From positions 1 to 64,000 of the forward strand of contig NZ_JAQYWQ010000009.1 of the NCBI RefSeq assembly GCF_029379315.1: a stretch of 64,000 nucleotides of DNA. Direction: 5' to 3'. This stretch comes from Nostoc sp. S13 (lineage in GTDB: Bacteria > Cyanobacteriota > Cyanobacteriia > Cyanobacteriales > Nostocaceae). Positions 1 through 8,445 of this stretch are shown piece by piece (position 1 is the first letter of the stretch; every line of letters starts with the position of its first letter). The translations under genes and the position numbers were made by a program. Below the pieces are notes generated by a model. It was not told where the DNA came from. It was given only the letters and a program-made list of their open reading frames with translations, and made no database searches.

Positions 1-562
1 TTTGACTTTGCCACTCTTCAGATGTACGGAGCTTGTTCAAAACTCAAATAGGATTCCTATAATTAACATAGTTACATATATTACCGCCTACCTATCTTAA
101 ATGTAAGTAATTTTATTTGCCCACAAAAAATTGTCAGGGTGTAAATATTCTAAAATTTACTTAAAATAACCAAAATTCTTGCTGATCCTTTTTAAAGGAG
201 ATTAGTATAATTAAAGCCAATCAAGGTATATGCTTGCTATGTTATTTAAATAATCCGATCTGACTTCATTCAGCAATCAAGTGCAGCGACAGATGAATTG
301 ACCAACAAGCAAACTTCCGATTTGGGCTACTAATTATTGTATGTATATTATAGCACTTAGTACTAAAATATTAGTAAGTAGTATTTTAGCGCTGCTACCC
401 TTAGAAGCGTGGATTCACAAAACTTCTGTTTAGTAGGTGCAGCATTTGAGTGCGTAACGCATCCTAATAAAAGCTGTAAGTTATTACAAGGCTTTGCAAA
501 TGATTAGACCACAAATCGTCGGGTGGGCAAGTTGTCATTCAGCAATAGTTAGGAACAATTTA
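1..562. other. AT-rich non-coding stretch upstream of hybrid kinase
   Basis: I see no convincing ORF here. A short imperfect hairpin around 363-394 (CTAAAATA paired with TATTTTAG) is the only structure noted. The stretch presumably holds the promoter and leader of the kinase gene that follows, but I could not place -10/-35 boxes with confidence. Confidence 0.4.
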
Positions 563-3007
563 ATGAAATCTTTAGTGTGTAACAATGAAGCAGCAAGGCT
601 TGAGGCTCTGCGTCAGTACCAGATTCTCGACACTCCACCAGAAGAAACATTCGACGATCTAGCGTTCTTAGCCGCACAGATTTGTAACACACCGATCGCC
701 TTGATTAATCTAATTGACGCTAACCGTCAGTGGTTCAAAGCTAAGGTGGGGTTAGATGTACAGGAAATGCCACGAGATACGGGGTTCGGCTCGATTTGCA
801 TGGAAAGTGGCGAGGTTTTGATTATTCCTGATACCTTAGTTGATGAACGATTTGCTACCAATTCTCTATTCAGTTATGCTGAACTTTGTGTGAGATTTTA
901 TGCAGGCGTACCTTTGTTAGCACCAGGAGGAGAAGCGATCGGGACTCTGTGTATAGTTGATCGCCTACCACGCCAAATCAGTTCCAAACAGGTAGAAGCA
1001 TTGCAAAATCTTAGCCGCGTGATAGTTAGACAACTAGAGTTCCGGCGGAACTTAGTTGAACTAGCAAGCATCAAACAGAAATATAAAGAGGCACAAGAAG
1101 CATTACACCAAAGCGAATCTACTTTGGGCAGTTTGTTTAACAGTTCACCGATGATGATGGGAATTGCCGAGTTGCTAGATAATGACATCCGGCATATTTC
1201 AGATAACCCCGCCACAGCAAAATTCTTTGGACTCACGCCAGAAGCAATGCAAAATCGCCTAGCGCGAGAGATGGGTGCAACAGATAAGCGTGTATCCGAG
1301 TGGATTCATCACTACCGTCAAGCAGAACGCACTCAATCACCAGTCAAGTTTGAATATTCTGACGATACTCCCCAAGGTCAAAGATGGGTGTCAGCGACAG
1401 TCTCAGCAATTGCGGTAAGTTGCGGTAGCCGTCCGCAATTCGCCTATGTGGCTGAGGACATTACCGAACGCAAGCAAATAGAACAAAAAATTCGCGAGCA
1501 AGCGGCATTGCTGGATATTGTCAGTGATGCAATTGTGGTGCAAGATTTGTCTAACAAAATTTTATTATGGAACAAAAATGCTGAGAAACTTTACGGTTGG
1601 AAGTCAGAAGAAGCTATAGGCAAGCAGTCAGATGAACTTTTGTCCACTGAATTTTTGTCGCAAAACCTAGAAGTTTGTCAGACTGTCTTAAAGGATAGAT
1701 ATTGGCAAGGTGAGTTCCAGAAAACCAGCAAATCTGGCAAAAAACTGATCATTGAAAGTCGCTGGACGCTGATAAATGATCAACATTCTCAAACCAAATC
1801 AATCCTTACCGTTGATACTGATATTACCCAGAAAAAACAACAAGAAAAAAAGATTTTACATGCTCAACGCATGGAAAGTATAGGCACTCTTGCTAGTGGC
1901 ATTGCTCACGATTTAAATAATGTGTTATCACCAATTTTGATGTCAGTGCATCTGCTCAAAGCTAAAACCGACGATCAACAGATTAACCAGATGCTGTCAA
2001 TAATAGAAAGTAATGCCAAACGTGGTGCTGATTTGGTAAAGCAAGTACTGTTATTTGCTAGAGGAATTGAAGGTGATGTTCAAGGACAAGTCGCTACGCG
2101 TCAACACACCCTGCTTCAAGTCAAACACCTGATTTTAGAAATGGAGCAAATTATCTCACAAACATTTCCCAAATCAATCGCAGTATGCATAGAAATTCAG
2201 GAGGAGTTGTTACCTATTTGTGCCGATAGTACCCAACTGCATCAGATACTAATTAATTTGTGTCTCAATGCGCGGGATGCCATGCCTACAGGCGGAACTT
2301 TAACAATATCTGCTGAGAATATTTGGATTGATGAAACATATGCCAGTATGCATATAGAAGCTACAGTTGGTGCTTACATTGTCCTGACAGTTGCTGATAC
2401 AGGGCTTGGAATCAACAGTGAAATATTAGATAGAATATTTGAACCATTTTTTACAACAAAAGAGTTGGGTAAAGGTACAGGACTTGGGCTATCAACAGTA
2501 ATGGGAATTATTAAAGAACACGGTGGTTTGATCAAGGTGTCAAGTTGTGTAGGCAAGGGGACAAAGTTTAAGGTGTATTTGCCAGCAGTTAATCAAGTTC
2601 CAATTCAGTTGTTAGAAGATATAGAAATACCAACTGGATCGGGAGAATGTATTTTGATTGTAGATGATGAAGCTGCTATTCAAGAAATTACTAAAACATC
2701 CCTAGAAAACTATAATTACACAGCAATTACTGCTAGTGATGGTATGGAAGCATTAGCAATTTACGCCCAGCATAAAGATAAAATTAGTGCCGCAATTATT
2801 GATATGATCATGTCGAATATGGATGGAGCAACTACCATTCGCACATTGCAAAATATCAATCCGTTATTGCCGATTATTGTTGTCAGTGGACTTGCAACAA
2901 GTGAACAAGTACCAATCGACAAAACATCTGAACATACAGCCTTTTTACCCAAACCTTACACAACGCAAGAATTATTGAAAACTCTACATGCAGTTATTAG
3001 TCAATAG
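563..3007 (+). CDS. GAF-PAS-PAS hybrid sensor histidine kinase with C-terminal receiver
   Basis: Cytosolic hybrid histidine kinase of about 814 aa. In order: a GAF domain (about 13-172, opening with the usual EALRQYQILDTPPEE), two PAS-like regions (about 182-307 and 312-432), a HisKA H-box SGIAHDLNN with His449, an N-box around 571, G-boxes TGLGI and GKGTGLGLS, and a receiver domain with VDDE and phosphoacceptor Asp747 in IIDMIMSNMDG. No membrane segment is visible, so the signal is probably intracellular. The open frame extends upstream to a TTG at 494, but ATG 563 has AGGA eight bases before it and matches where family members start. It converges on the KTSC gene with an 11-base overlap. 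The ligand and output partner are unknown. Confidence 0.9.
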   Translation: MKSLVCNNEAARLEALRQYQILDTPPEETFDDLAFLAAQICNTPIALINLIDANRQWFKAKVGLDVQEMPRDTGFGSICMESGEVLIIPDTLVDERFATNSLFSYAELCVRFYAGVPLLAPGGEAIGTLCIVDRLPRQISSKQVEALQNLSRVIVRQLEFRRNLVELASIKQKYKEAQEALHQSESTLGSLFNSSPMMMGIAELLDNDIRHISDNPATAKFFGLTPEAMQNRLAREMGATDKRVSEWIHHYRQAERTQSPVKFEYSDDTPQGQRWVSATVSAIAVSCGSRPQFAYVAEDITERKQIEQKIREQAALLDIVSDAIVVQDLSNKILLWNKNAEKLYGWKSEEAIGKQSDELLSTEFLSQNLEVCQTVLKDRYWQGEFQKTSKSGKKLIIESRWTLINDQHSQTKSILTVDTDITQKKQQEKKILHAQRMESIGTLASGIAHDLNNVLSPILMSVHLLKAKTDDQQINQMLSIIESNAKRGADLVKQVLLFARGIEGDVQGQVATRQHTLLQVKHLILEMEQIISQTFPKSIAVCIEIQEELLPICADSTQLHQILINLCLNARDAMPTGGTLTISAENIWIDETYASMHIEATVGAYIVLTVADTGLGINSEILDRIFEPFFTTKELGKGTGLGLSTVMGIIKEHGGLIKVSSCVGKGTKFKVYLPAVNQVPIQLLEDIEIPTGSGECILIVDDEAAIQEITKTSLENYNYTAITASDGMEALAIYAQHKDKISAAIIDMIMSNMDGATTIRTLQNINPLLPIIVVSGLATSEQVPIDKTSEHTAFLPKPYTTQELLKTLHAVISQ

Positions 3008-3425
3008 TATAATCTGCATTATCTAGACGATCGCAGTCATATTTACCTTTAATCTCTTGATTGAAAAAGCTGCCAATTGAATCAGAGGAATGTAAATCTT
3101 CCCAAGTATCTTTGTCTACACCTAAGTACTGATAAACAGCTCCACTTTGAAACTCAACTTGCAAAATGTGTTCGTTGCGATCATACCCTACACTCATGGC
3201 CATTGAGGAGATAACTGGTAGCATCACAATTGGTTCTTCTTCTAAGGGTAGTAAAGTCGTTTCAGCGATAACCTCATTAAGTTCTTGCAATCCTTCATAA
3301 GCTTGTATCGGCGCGGGAATTTCCAAAAACTCCAGTTCATCACCTCGATCGAGCAACAACTGCAAATATCCCTCAGAGTGAGCGATCGCTACTAAACTGC
3401 TCAAGTCTACCTTAGATAGCTTCAT
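2997..3425 (-). CDS. KTSC domain-containing protein
   Basis: 142-aa soluble protein. The C-terminal half (from about residue 70) matches the KTSC domain, a short fold also found at the end of some lysyl-tRNA synthetases: SSMAMSVGYDRNEHILQVEF, then YQYLGV and a terminal GKYDCDRLD. The N-terminal half is acidic and not recognised. The function of KTSC proteins is not established; nucleic-acid binding has been suggested for the family. The 3' end overlaps the convergent kinase gene by 11 bases, and the region just upstream holds a long perfect inverted repeat that could act as its operator. Confidence 0.75.
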   Translation of the reverse strand: MKLSKVDLSSLVAIAHSEGYLQLLLDRGDELEFLEIPAPIQAYEGLQELNEVIAETTLLPLEEEPIVMLPVISSMAMSVGYDRNEHILQVEFQSGAVYQYLGVDKDTWEDLHSSDSIGSFFNQEIKGKYDCDRLDNADYTID

Positions 3426-3477
3426 TTATTTTGTGCCTGTTGGCGTAGTCGTAAATGTTAAAGTTTTATGCAACACT

Positions 3478-3517
3478 GAAGTGCTTTTATAGTACAAATA
3501 TACTATAAAAGCACTTC
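3478..3517. promoter_or_regulatory. Perfect 17-bp inverted repeat, operator or terminator
   Basis: The arm GAAGTGCTTTTATAGTA at 3478-3494 is repeated in perfect inverted form at 3501-3517, with a six-base loop. It lies upstream of the KTSC gene start (3425) and downstream of the DUF1995 gene, both on the minus strand. Neither flank carries a clean T-run on the minus strand, so an operator is as likely as a terminator. This is seen directly in the sequence; its role is inferred. Confidence 0.5.
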
Positions 3518-3628
3518 GCTGTCAAGTTTTTTCACTAAGCGAGAATTTACAGCAATTTTCGTCTTAAATAGACCACGCGGTAGGGGCACAGAATGGAATT
3601 CGCGGCTTAAGAGAACTATTGCTTTCTC

Positions 3629-4363
3629 CTAACTACTCAACGCCTTTAAGAACCGTTGCAAACTCTTAAACACACTGGGCTTTCTCTGTGGTGTCGCATC
3701 TGTTGTTGTTTGTGGTTGTCCTTTTGAAAGGATGAGATCCAAATCATCACCCGATGGTTTTGTGGGTAATTCGGCAATTCTTTGATATTCGCCGCCGGTT
3801 TCCAGCCAAACTTCCCACTGTCCTGGGTAGCAGCGATATAGGGCACTTTGATCGTCGATGGGGCGCAGGTAATAACAGGATTCAATGGTATTGGTGAAAC
3901 GCTCACGAGTTTTCCTTGCTGAATAACCAATGCCCACAACCCCGGAATCTTCTAAGCGGGGATTTAAAAAGACTACAGGGCGATCGCCTATTTCTTCACA
4001 TAACTTTTCTAACTGCGGTACTTCTACGGAAGTGGGGGCAATGAATAAGAAAATTTCATCCTCTGGCTGAATTTTTGTCTGCAAGGAAGCAGCCCTACCC
4101 GTACCAATATCCGAAATCTGAAATGGTGCATCTGCCCAATTGCGGCGGGCTAAGGCCGCAGCCCCAGCGTCAGCAAAGAAAATCTTCAAACGGGAATCAT
4201 ATTCTGTAAACACGGGTAGAAATTGTTCTGCCACCGGCATATACTTGAGTTCTGGGAACAGGAACTCAACTTGTAAACGAGTACAGCCATTTGCCAGGGC
4301 AGCTTGGACGGCTACACGAGATTGGGCGATCGCATCTTCAAGACTATTGGGAAGTTCGCTCAT
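3629..4363 (-). CDS. DUF1995 family protein (LPA3-like)
   Basis: 244-aa soluble protein with the DUF1995 pattern: an N-terminal LEDAIAQSRVAVQAALANG helix, LQVEFLFPELKY, then a central SDIGTGRAA and FLFIAPTSVEVPQLEKL region and VVFLNPRLEDSGVVGIG. The domain is shared with plant chloroplast LPA3, involved in photosystem II assembly, so a role in thylakoid biogenesis is plausible but not proven for the cyanobacterial members. No signal peptide or membrane segment is seen. It is divergent from the cold-shock/DUF1294 gene across about 135 bases. Confidence 0.8.
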   Translation of the reverse strand: MSELPNSLEDAIAQSRVAVQAALANGCTRLQVEFLFPELKYMPVAEQFLPVFTEYDSRLKIFFADAGAAALARRNWADAPFQISDIGTGRAASLQTKIQPEDEIFLFIAPTSVEVPQLEKLCEEIGDRPVVFLNPRLEDSGVVGIGYSARKTRERFTNTIESCYYLRPIDDQSALYRCYPGQWEVWLETGGEYQRIAELPTKPSGDDLDLILSKGQPQTTTDATPQRKPSVFKSLQRFLKALSS

Positions 4364-4498
4364 GGTTTATATGTCACTTTAGCATTACTTCCATTGTTTC
4401 AGTATTAGCTCTGATTTTGGCGTTGCTAAATTTGAATATGAATAATTTGATCTTGATATGGGAACCTTAAAAATAAAGTATTGATATCAAGGTTTTTC

Positions 4499-5173
4499 AT
4501 GAAACCTGTTTTGCGTAAAGGTAAATTAACAAGATGGAAGGATGACAAGGGTTTTGGCTTCATTCGCTCCAGTGATGGCAGTCAAGACGTTTTTCTTCAT
4601 ATCACTGCACTTAAAGAAACAAATCATCGTCCACAAGTTGGTGATGTGATTTGCTATCAGCTAACGGTTGGTAAAGACGGCAGAATTCATGCTTGCAATG
4701 CCTTCATTGAGGGAGTTGTATCCAAATCTATACCGATAACCTCATCTTTGGCAATCGTGAAAGAAACATTCCAGCCTCAAGCAAAATCTTCTTTAATGTT
4801 CGAGGTAGTGCTCTTATCTTTATTACCAGGTTTAGGAGCAATGCATTTTGCATTGACTACTTTCAACCCAATTCCTCTGATTCTGTATCCTGTAATGAGT
4901 TTTATTACCTTTGCACTGTACGCGGATGATAAATCTCGTGCAAAGCAGGGGCGTTGGAGAGTACCAGAAAAGAGATTACATTTGTGTGAGTTCATGGGTG
5001 GATGGTTGGGAGGATTCATCGCCCAACGAAGATTACGTCACAAAAGTAGGAAGGTTTCATACCAAGTTGTATTTTGGGTAATAGTAGCTATTCATCTTAT
5101 ATTTTGGTTGGATTGGCTTTTCTTCGGGAAAAGACTGGTGGGTTTATTTCTCAGCGTTGTTTTTAGAGGGTAG
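4499..5173 (+). CDS. Cold-shock domain fused to DUF1294 membrane domain
   Basis: 224 aa. Residues about 4-70 form a cold-shock (CSD) beta barrel with the RNP1-like KGFGFIRSSDGSQDVFLH, expected to bind RNA or single-stranded DNA. A linker leads to a DUF1294 membrane region with about three or four hydrophobic segments and the family signature YADDKSRAKQGRWRVPE, then GGWLGGFIAQRRLRHKS. The fusion is known in several bacterial phyla but its function is unknown; it would tether a nucleic-acid-binding domain to the membrane. The open frame begins at TTG 4481, but ATG 4499 has AAGG six bases upstream and is preferred. Confidence 0.85.
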   Translation: MKPVLRKGKLTRWKDDKGFGFIRSSDGSQDVFLHITALKETNHRPQVGDVICYQLTVGKDGRIHACNAFIEGVVSKSIPITSSLAIVKETFQPQAKSSLMFEVVLLSLLPGLGAMHFALTTFNPIPLILYPVMSFITFALYADDKSRAKQGRWRVPEKRLHLCEFMGGWLGGFIAQRRLRHKSRKVSYQVVFWVIVAIHLIFWLDWLFFGKRLVGLFLSVVFRG

Positions 5174-5285
5174 CAGAAAACTTTTGCAAAACAAACTGCT
5201 CAGTCGAGATTCCCTGACTGCTTGCCCATTTTTCAATTTTCTGCTGAAGTTGAGGAAGAAAGTTTATAGGAGTAAACGCAAAGGT
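5163..5285 (-). pseudogene. C-terminal remnant of a small helix-rich (antitoxin-like) protein
   Basis: The minus-strand frame reads AFTPINFLPQLQQKIEKWAS and then about 20 more residues ending in FSATL before a stop. It has the look of the C-terminal tail of small Nostoc DNA-binding or antitoxin-like proteins. An in-frame stop precedes it and there is no start codon. It overlaps the end of the DUF1294 gene and is followed by dispersed repeats. The family assignment is tentative. Confidence 0.35.
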
Positions 5286-5309
5286 GCTTCACATACCAAT
5301 TTTAGGAGT

Positions 5310-5345
5310 GCGTAGGCGTAGCCCGTCGTAGACATCGCATAGAAG
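5310..5345. repeat. Small dispersed repeat copy
   Basis: The words GCGTAGGCGTAG (5310-5321) and CGTCGTAGACATCGCA (5324-5339) recur exactly at 27256-27267 and 27360-27375, inside the four-GAF kinase gene. The composition resembles the small dispersed repeats known from Nostoc punctiforme. Confidence 0.6.
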
Positions 5346-5418
5346 ACACACTTCAGAATTTTACCTGTTAGTAAAAGACCCATTTAAGGCTTTCAGCGAC
5401 AGTTATATAAAGCGCCAA

Positions 5419-5595
5419 TCAGATAAAACCTAGATATTTTGATACGCGATAGCCAAGCCAAATCCCCACAAGGCCACCAATGACACCCAAGAATATCGAG
5501 GTGAACGATAGCAAACTTCCACCCCACAATGCAGGGATGTAGCTGCCAATCGTAGAGCCAAGAAACATCCCAATTCCAATGATGGTTTTACTCAT
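5419..5595 (-). CDS. Small hydrophobic membrane protein (58 aa)
   Basis: A complete 58-codon frame from ATG 5595 to TGA 5419. The product is almost entirely hydrophobic and glycine-rich, with two predicted membrane helices (about 4-22 and 31-50) separated by PALWGGSLLS and ending in GYRVSKYLGFI. Small two-helix proteins of this type are common in cyanobacteria and mostly uncharacterised. It is isolated between repeats, with no clear operon partner. Confidence 0.6.
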   Translation of the reverse strand: MSKTIIGIGMFLGSTIGSYIPALWGGSLLSFTSIFLGVIGGLVGIWLGYRVSKYLGFI

Positions 5596-5882
5596 TCAAG
5601 AAAAGCCTTAATCAAAAGTAATGAAAATAAGTCATGCTTGAACTCCTTTATGACTCAAAATATTACCTTTTGGGAAAAAACGTAGTTTTTCACTTTCGGC
5701 CGCGTTACTGATTAGATGTATGAATCTTGTTGTAGAGACGCAAAATCATTGTGGTAAAAGCGTAAGCGCCACGGACACTTACTTTTCCTGTTAGGAGACG
5801 CTCTTGCTAGCTTGTTTAAGAGTAGGGGTACAACCGGGGAAATCCCAGCAACGCAATTTTATGACACATAGCCTATTCACAA

Positions 5883-6329
5883 CTACTCAACCCAATTTTC
5901 TAATAGGAGCGTAGGAATACGAGAAAACTCTCCCACATTATTGGTGACGAGGGTAACTCCTAAACTCAGCGCATGAGAAGCAATGAGCATATCCATTGCA
6001 CCAATAATAAGTCCTCTACTTTCGAGATCGCTTCTGATGCTGCCGTAAATCGTTGCAGATGCTTGATTAAATTCGACAATTTCTAGAGGTAGCAGAAATT
6101 GCAGCAGGGCGATGCGGTTTTTCTGTTGCTGTTGGACGCTAGTTGCTTTAAGTCGGCAAAGCCGCCCAACGCACTAGCTCCTTTTAGCAACTCCATATTC
6201 GAGTTCAGCAACGGTGATGGAGGAGATACCGATATCATAAATGCTAAGGGTTTGGAATTTATCCAGTACTTTTTGGGGTTTTTGCTTGATGAGGTAAATG
6301 CAGATATTGGTATCAAGTAGGTATCGCAT
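5883..6329 (-). pseudogene. vapC: VapC-type PIN toxin interrupted by an inserted dispersed repeat
   Basis: From ATG 6329 the frame reads MRYLLDTNICIYLIKQKPQK and continues through the PIN motif SSITVAELEYGVAK, reaches a TAG stop, and then resumes in the same frame as QQQQKNRIALLQFLLPLEIV, GAMDMLIASHALSLGVTLVT and NNVGEFSRI to a TAG at 5883. The acidic PIN residues (D in LLDTN, E in AELEYG, D in MDMLIA, N/E in NNVGEF) are all present. The interruption is about 45 bp (roughly 6139-6183) and contains a 21-mer found identically at 61328-61348. The insertion is a multiple of three but brings in the stop, so the RNase toxin is almost certainly inactive. The start abuts the vapB stop. Confidence 0.85.
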
Positions 6330-6557
6330 TTAAAAACTTTCTCTAGTATCAATAACTGGCTGATCTCTAGAATTCATGAAGTCATCGGAGAAATTATCTA
6401 GACTATCAATGAGGGATTCCCAAGGGTTGTCTTTGGCAATCAGGACAATGGCGTTACCAATTTTTTTGATGTAAACTTCAGTCCCAGTAAGTTGAAATTC
6501 TTCGGGCAAAATAACGATTTGGTGAGTGCCATCAGTGGTGAGTTTAGCAGTGTTCAT
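6330..6557 (-). CDS. vapB: VapB-type (AbrB/SpoVT-like) antitoxin
   Basis: 75 aa. The N-terminal swapped-hairpin fold appears as DGTHQIVILPEEFQLTGTEV then YIKKIGNAIVLI, and the C-terminal toxin-wrapping tail as NPWESLIDSLDNFSDDFM. It is expected to bind its own promoter and neutralise VapC. Its stop is immediately followed by the vapC ATG, the normal operon order. Because the partner toxin is broken, the antitoxin may now be an orphan or may buffer another VapC. A related antitoxin tail lies at 24966-25073. Confidence 0.85.
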   Translation of the reverse strand: MNTAKLTTDGTHQIVILPEEFQLTGTEVYIKKIGNAIVLIAKDNPWESLIDSLDNFSDDFMNSRDQPVIDTRESF

Positions 6558-6599
6558 GGTGGTGTTTAAGGATTATTAATACATAAACCAAAACATGGG

Positions 6600-7322
6600 T
6601 TATGTTGCTGATATTGAATTTCTACAGAAATCAGAACGGCACACGCGAATTTTCTCATTCTTTTGATTAACTGTCAGCATCATCCCTCGTGTTCCACACC
6701 GAGGACATTCGGAACCAGTTATTTTTCTCTCTTCAAGTAGTTTGATTGAGTGATTACAGGAGTGACACTGACGGTAACGCTTGTTAGACGGACTAACTTT
6801 CATTCCTATCGTGCCGCATTTTGGGCAAATATCGCCTTGAGTATAAGTGTTGCTGTGTTGTGTTCCACTTCCACAGTGAATACAGATGTAATAGTTCTTT
6901 TCTGGTGACTGGTATCTGCTTTCTCTACTATCAATTATTTCACTGCATCCCCAGCAGTCGTTTAAATAAATATTATGGTCATGACTTTCTCCCTGTTTGC
7001 AAGAAAAAACTGTAACTATAAATCTAGCACTAAATTTAGAATATTCTATATTGTGTGGCATTATATCTTCACATACAGAACACTTAAGTCTTAAGCGAAT
7101 TTCGTTAATGCGATTAATCCACCCTGATAGTTTTGGTAAGTAATCCTCCGGTCTTTTCAAATCAGGCATAGATGGCACAATATCTACTGCTTTAAAAAGT
7201 TCTAGTAAAGACCAGTTTTTCCAATCTTGTGAACATTCAGCAGATAAACGCGCTCCATACAAACCAAAATTTGAATTTGACCTTCTGTTTGGTTCAAATA
7301 AATTACTGCTATAAAACTCCAC
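6600..7322 (-). pseudogene. Zinc-ribbon C-terminal part of a decayed cold-shock/zinc-ribbon protein
   Basis: 240-codon frame with a GTG as first possible start. The first half contains a CSVCEDIM pair and a CWGCSEII pair; the second half has three zinc-ribbon-like CxxC sets, CIHCGSG, CPKCGTIGMKV...CHSC and CPRCGTRGMML, similar to topoisomerase-type C-terminal zinc ribbons. It is joined by a +1 frameshift near 7322 to the helical-repeat segment upstream, where the reading LPEDQIKLVW runs on into FYSSNLFEPNRR. It is therefore more likely the end of a longer broken gene (6600-8377) than an independent protein. No function is assigned. Confidence 0.6.
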
Positions 7323-7940
7323 ACTAATTTAATTTGATCTTCTGGAAGCAAAAAATGGAATGATTTAAGGATTGGTTCTTTGTATTTTACCCATTCTGGA
7401 AGTTGGTCAATTAATTTTATACGTTTTTCATTGGAAACATCATTAATCACATTTCCAATTCTTTGGATGAAATCTTGATTTTCTAATTTATATTCTTTTT
7501 TAAGCTTTGATAACAGGATTAACATTTTTTCTTTTGGCGGCAGAAACTCTAATATTTCATCCCATCTTTTAACGCTCTCTGGTAGTTTAGATAGCAAAAA
7601 TTAAAGTTCATCACTTGAAGATTTAGCAAGTATTTTTGCATGGATATAGTTTTAGCATTTTCACTAATATTAGTGTTCAGCCTTTCCCTCAGAATAGTAA
7701 TTTGTTCAAGAGCAGGTAGGAATTTTAAAATTGCGTCGTGAGATTTAACCAAATCCTTGTGTCTAAATATAGAAATTAGTTTTGTGATATTTTCTTCTGT
7801 TGAATCTTCAAGTATCTCTGCAATTTTAAAAATATTATCTTGATAATTTATCAGGTAAAAGTTGTAAGCATAACTCTAACTGCTTATCATATGGTAATAT
7901 TTGTCGAATATTTCGAGCTTGATAGTGCAGTAGAATAGCC
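7202..7940 (-). pseudogene. Helical-repeat middle part of the same decayed gene
   Basis: The segment holds degenerate repeats of about 45 residues built around ILPYDKQLELCLQLLPDKLS, ILKFLPALEQITILRERL, ILEFLPPKEKMLILLSKL and ILKSFHFLLPEDQIKLVW. The reading passes through three frames: it follows the TAG that ends the cold-shock segment, shifts near 7853, shifts again near 7600, and shifts again near 7322. The several independent lesions are easier to explain by decay than by sequencing error. The repeat is not recognised as a named family. Confidence 0.6.
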
Positions 7941-8377
7941 TATGGTATGTAATCTAAAAAACGTTTCTTTTGCCACGGCAGAAAAATTTTTAACTTTTTA
8001 TACGCTAATGAAACAGCTTCTTCGATTGAGTTATTGTTGAGATATCCCCAAAATGCCAAGGCACAAAATTTAGGATCGCTATGTTTCAAGCAGCATTCAA
8101 TAATATCTGAATCTTCTTCTTCACTTAAATTAAGTAAATGTAAATTACTTGCTCTATATCCGTTGCCATATATTCTTAATTCAAACTTTACTAGTGTTCC
8201 TTCTTTTAAATCAAATTCTGAACAATAAATTTCTGTTCTGTGCACCCATATATCATCTCTTCCCTGACATTCTACAAATTCATAATCATTTATTTGACCT
8301 GTTTGATTGTTGAAACCACCAAACCATTTAATTTTGCCAACTTCTTTAAATGACTCCACCACTCCAACTTGTCTCAT
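7940..8377 (-). pseudogene. N-terminal cold-shock-like part of the decayed gene
   Basis: 145 codons from ATG 8377. Residues about 10-85 resemble a cold-shock/OB domain: VGKIKWFGGFNNQTGQINDY, then DDIWVHRTEI and a final GNGYRASNLHLL. An acidic linker and a helical segment follow, ending in KRFLDYIP and a TAG stop. The same frame continues past the TAG as AILLHYQARNIRQILPYDKQ, which starts the repeat region, so this looks like the first exon-like block of a broken 1.8-kb gene. It could still be made as a short OB-fold protein. Confidence 0.6.
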
Positions 8378-8445
8378 AGCGCACCTGTGTTTAACTAGCT
8401 TATACGGCTAGTATTCCCACAGGTATGCGATTTGTCACACTTGTT

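Noticed and set aside
365-381. 17-mer AAAATATTAGTAAGTAG shared with 36433-36449
   Set aside because: AT-rich and short; two copies could be chance or slight repeat relics, and no structure or gene context links them.
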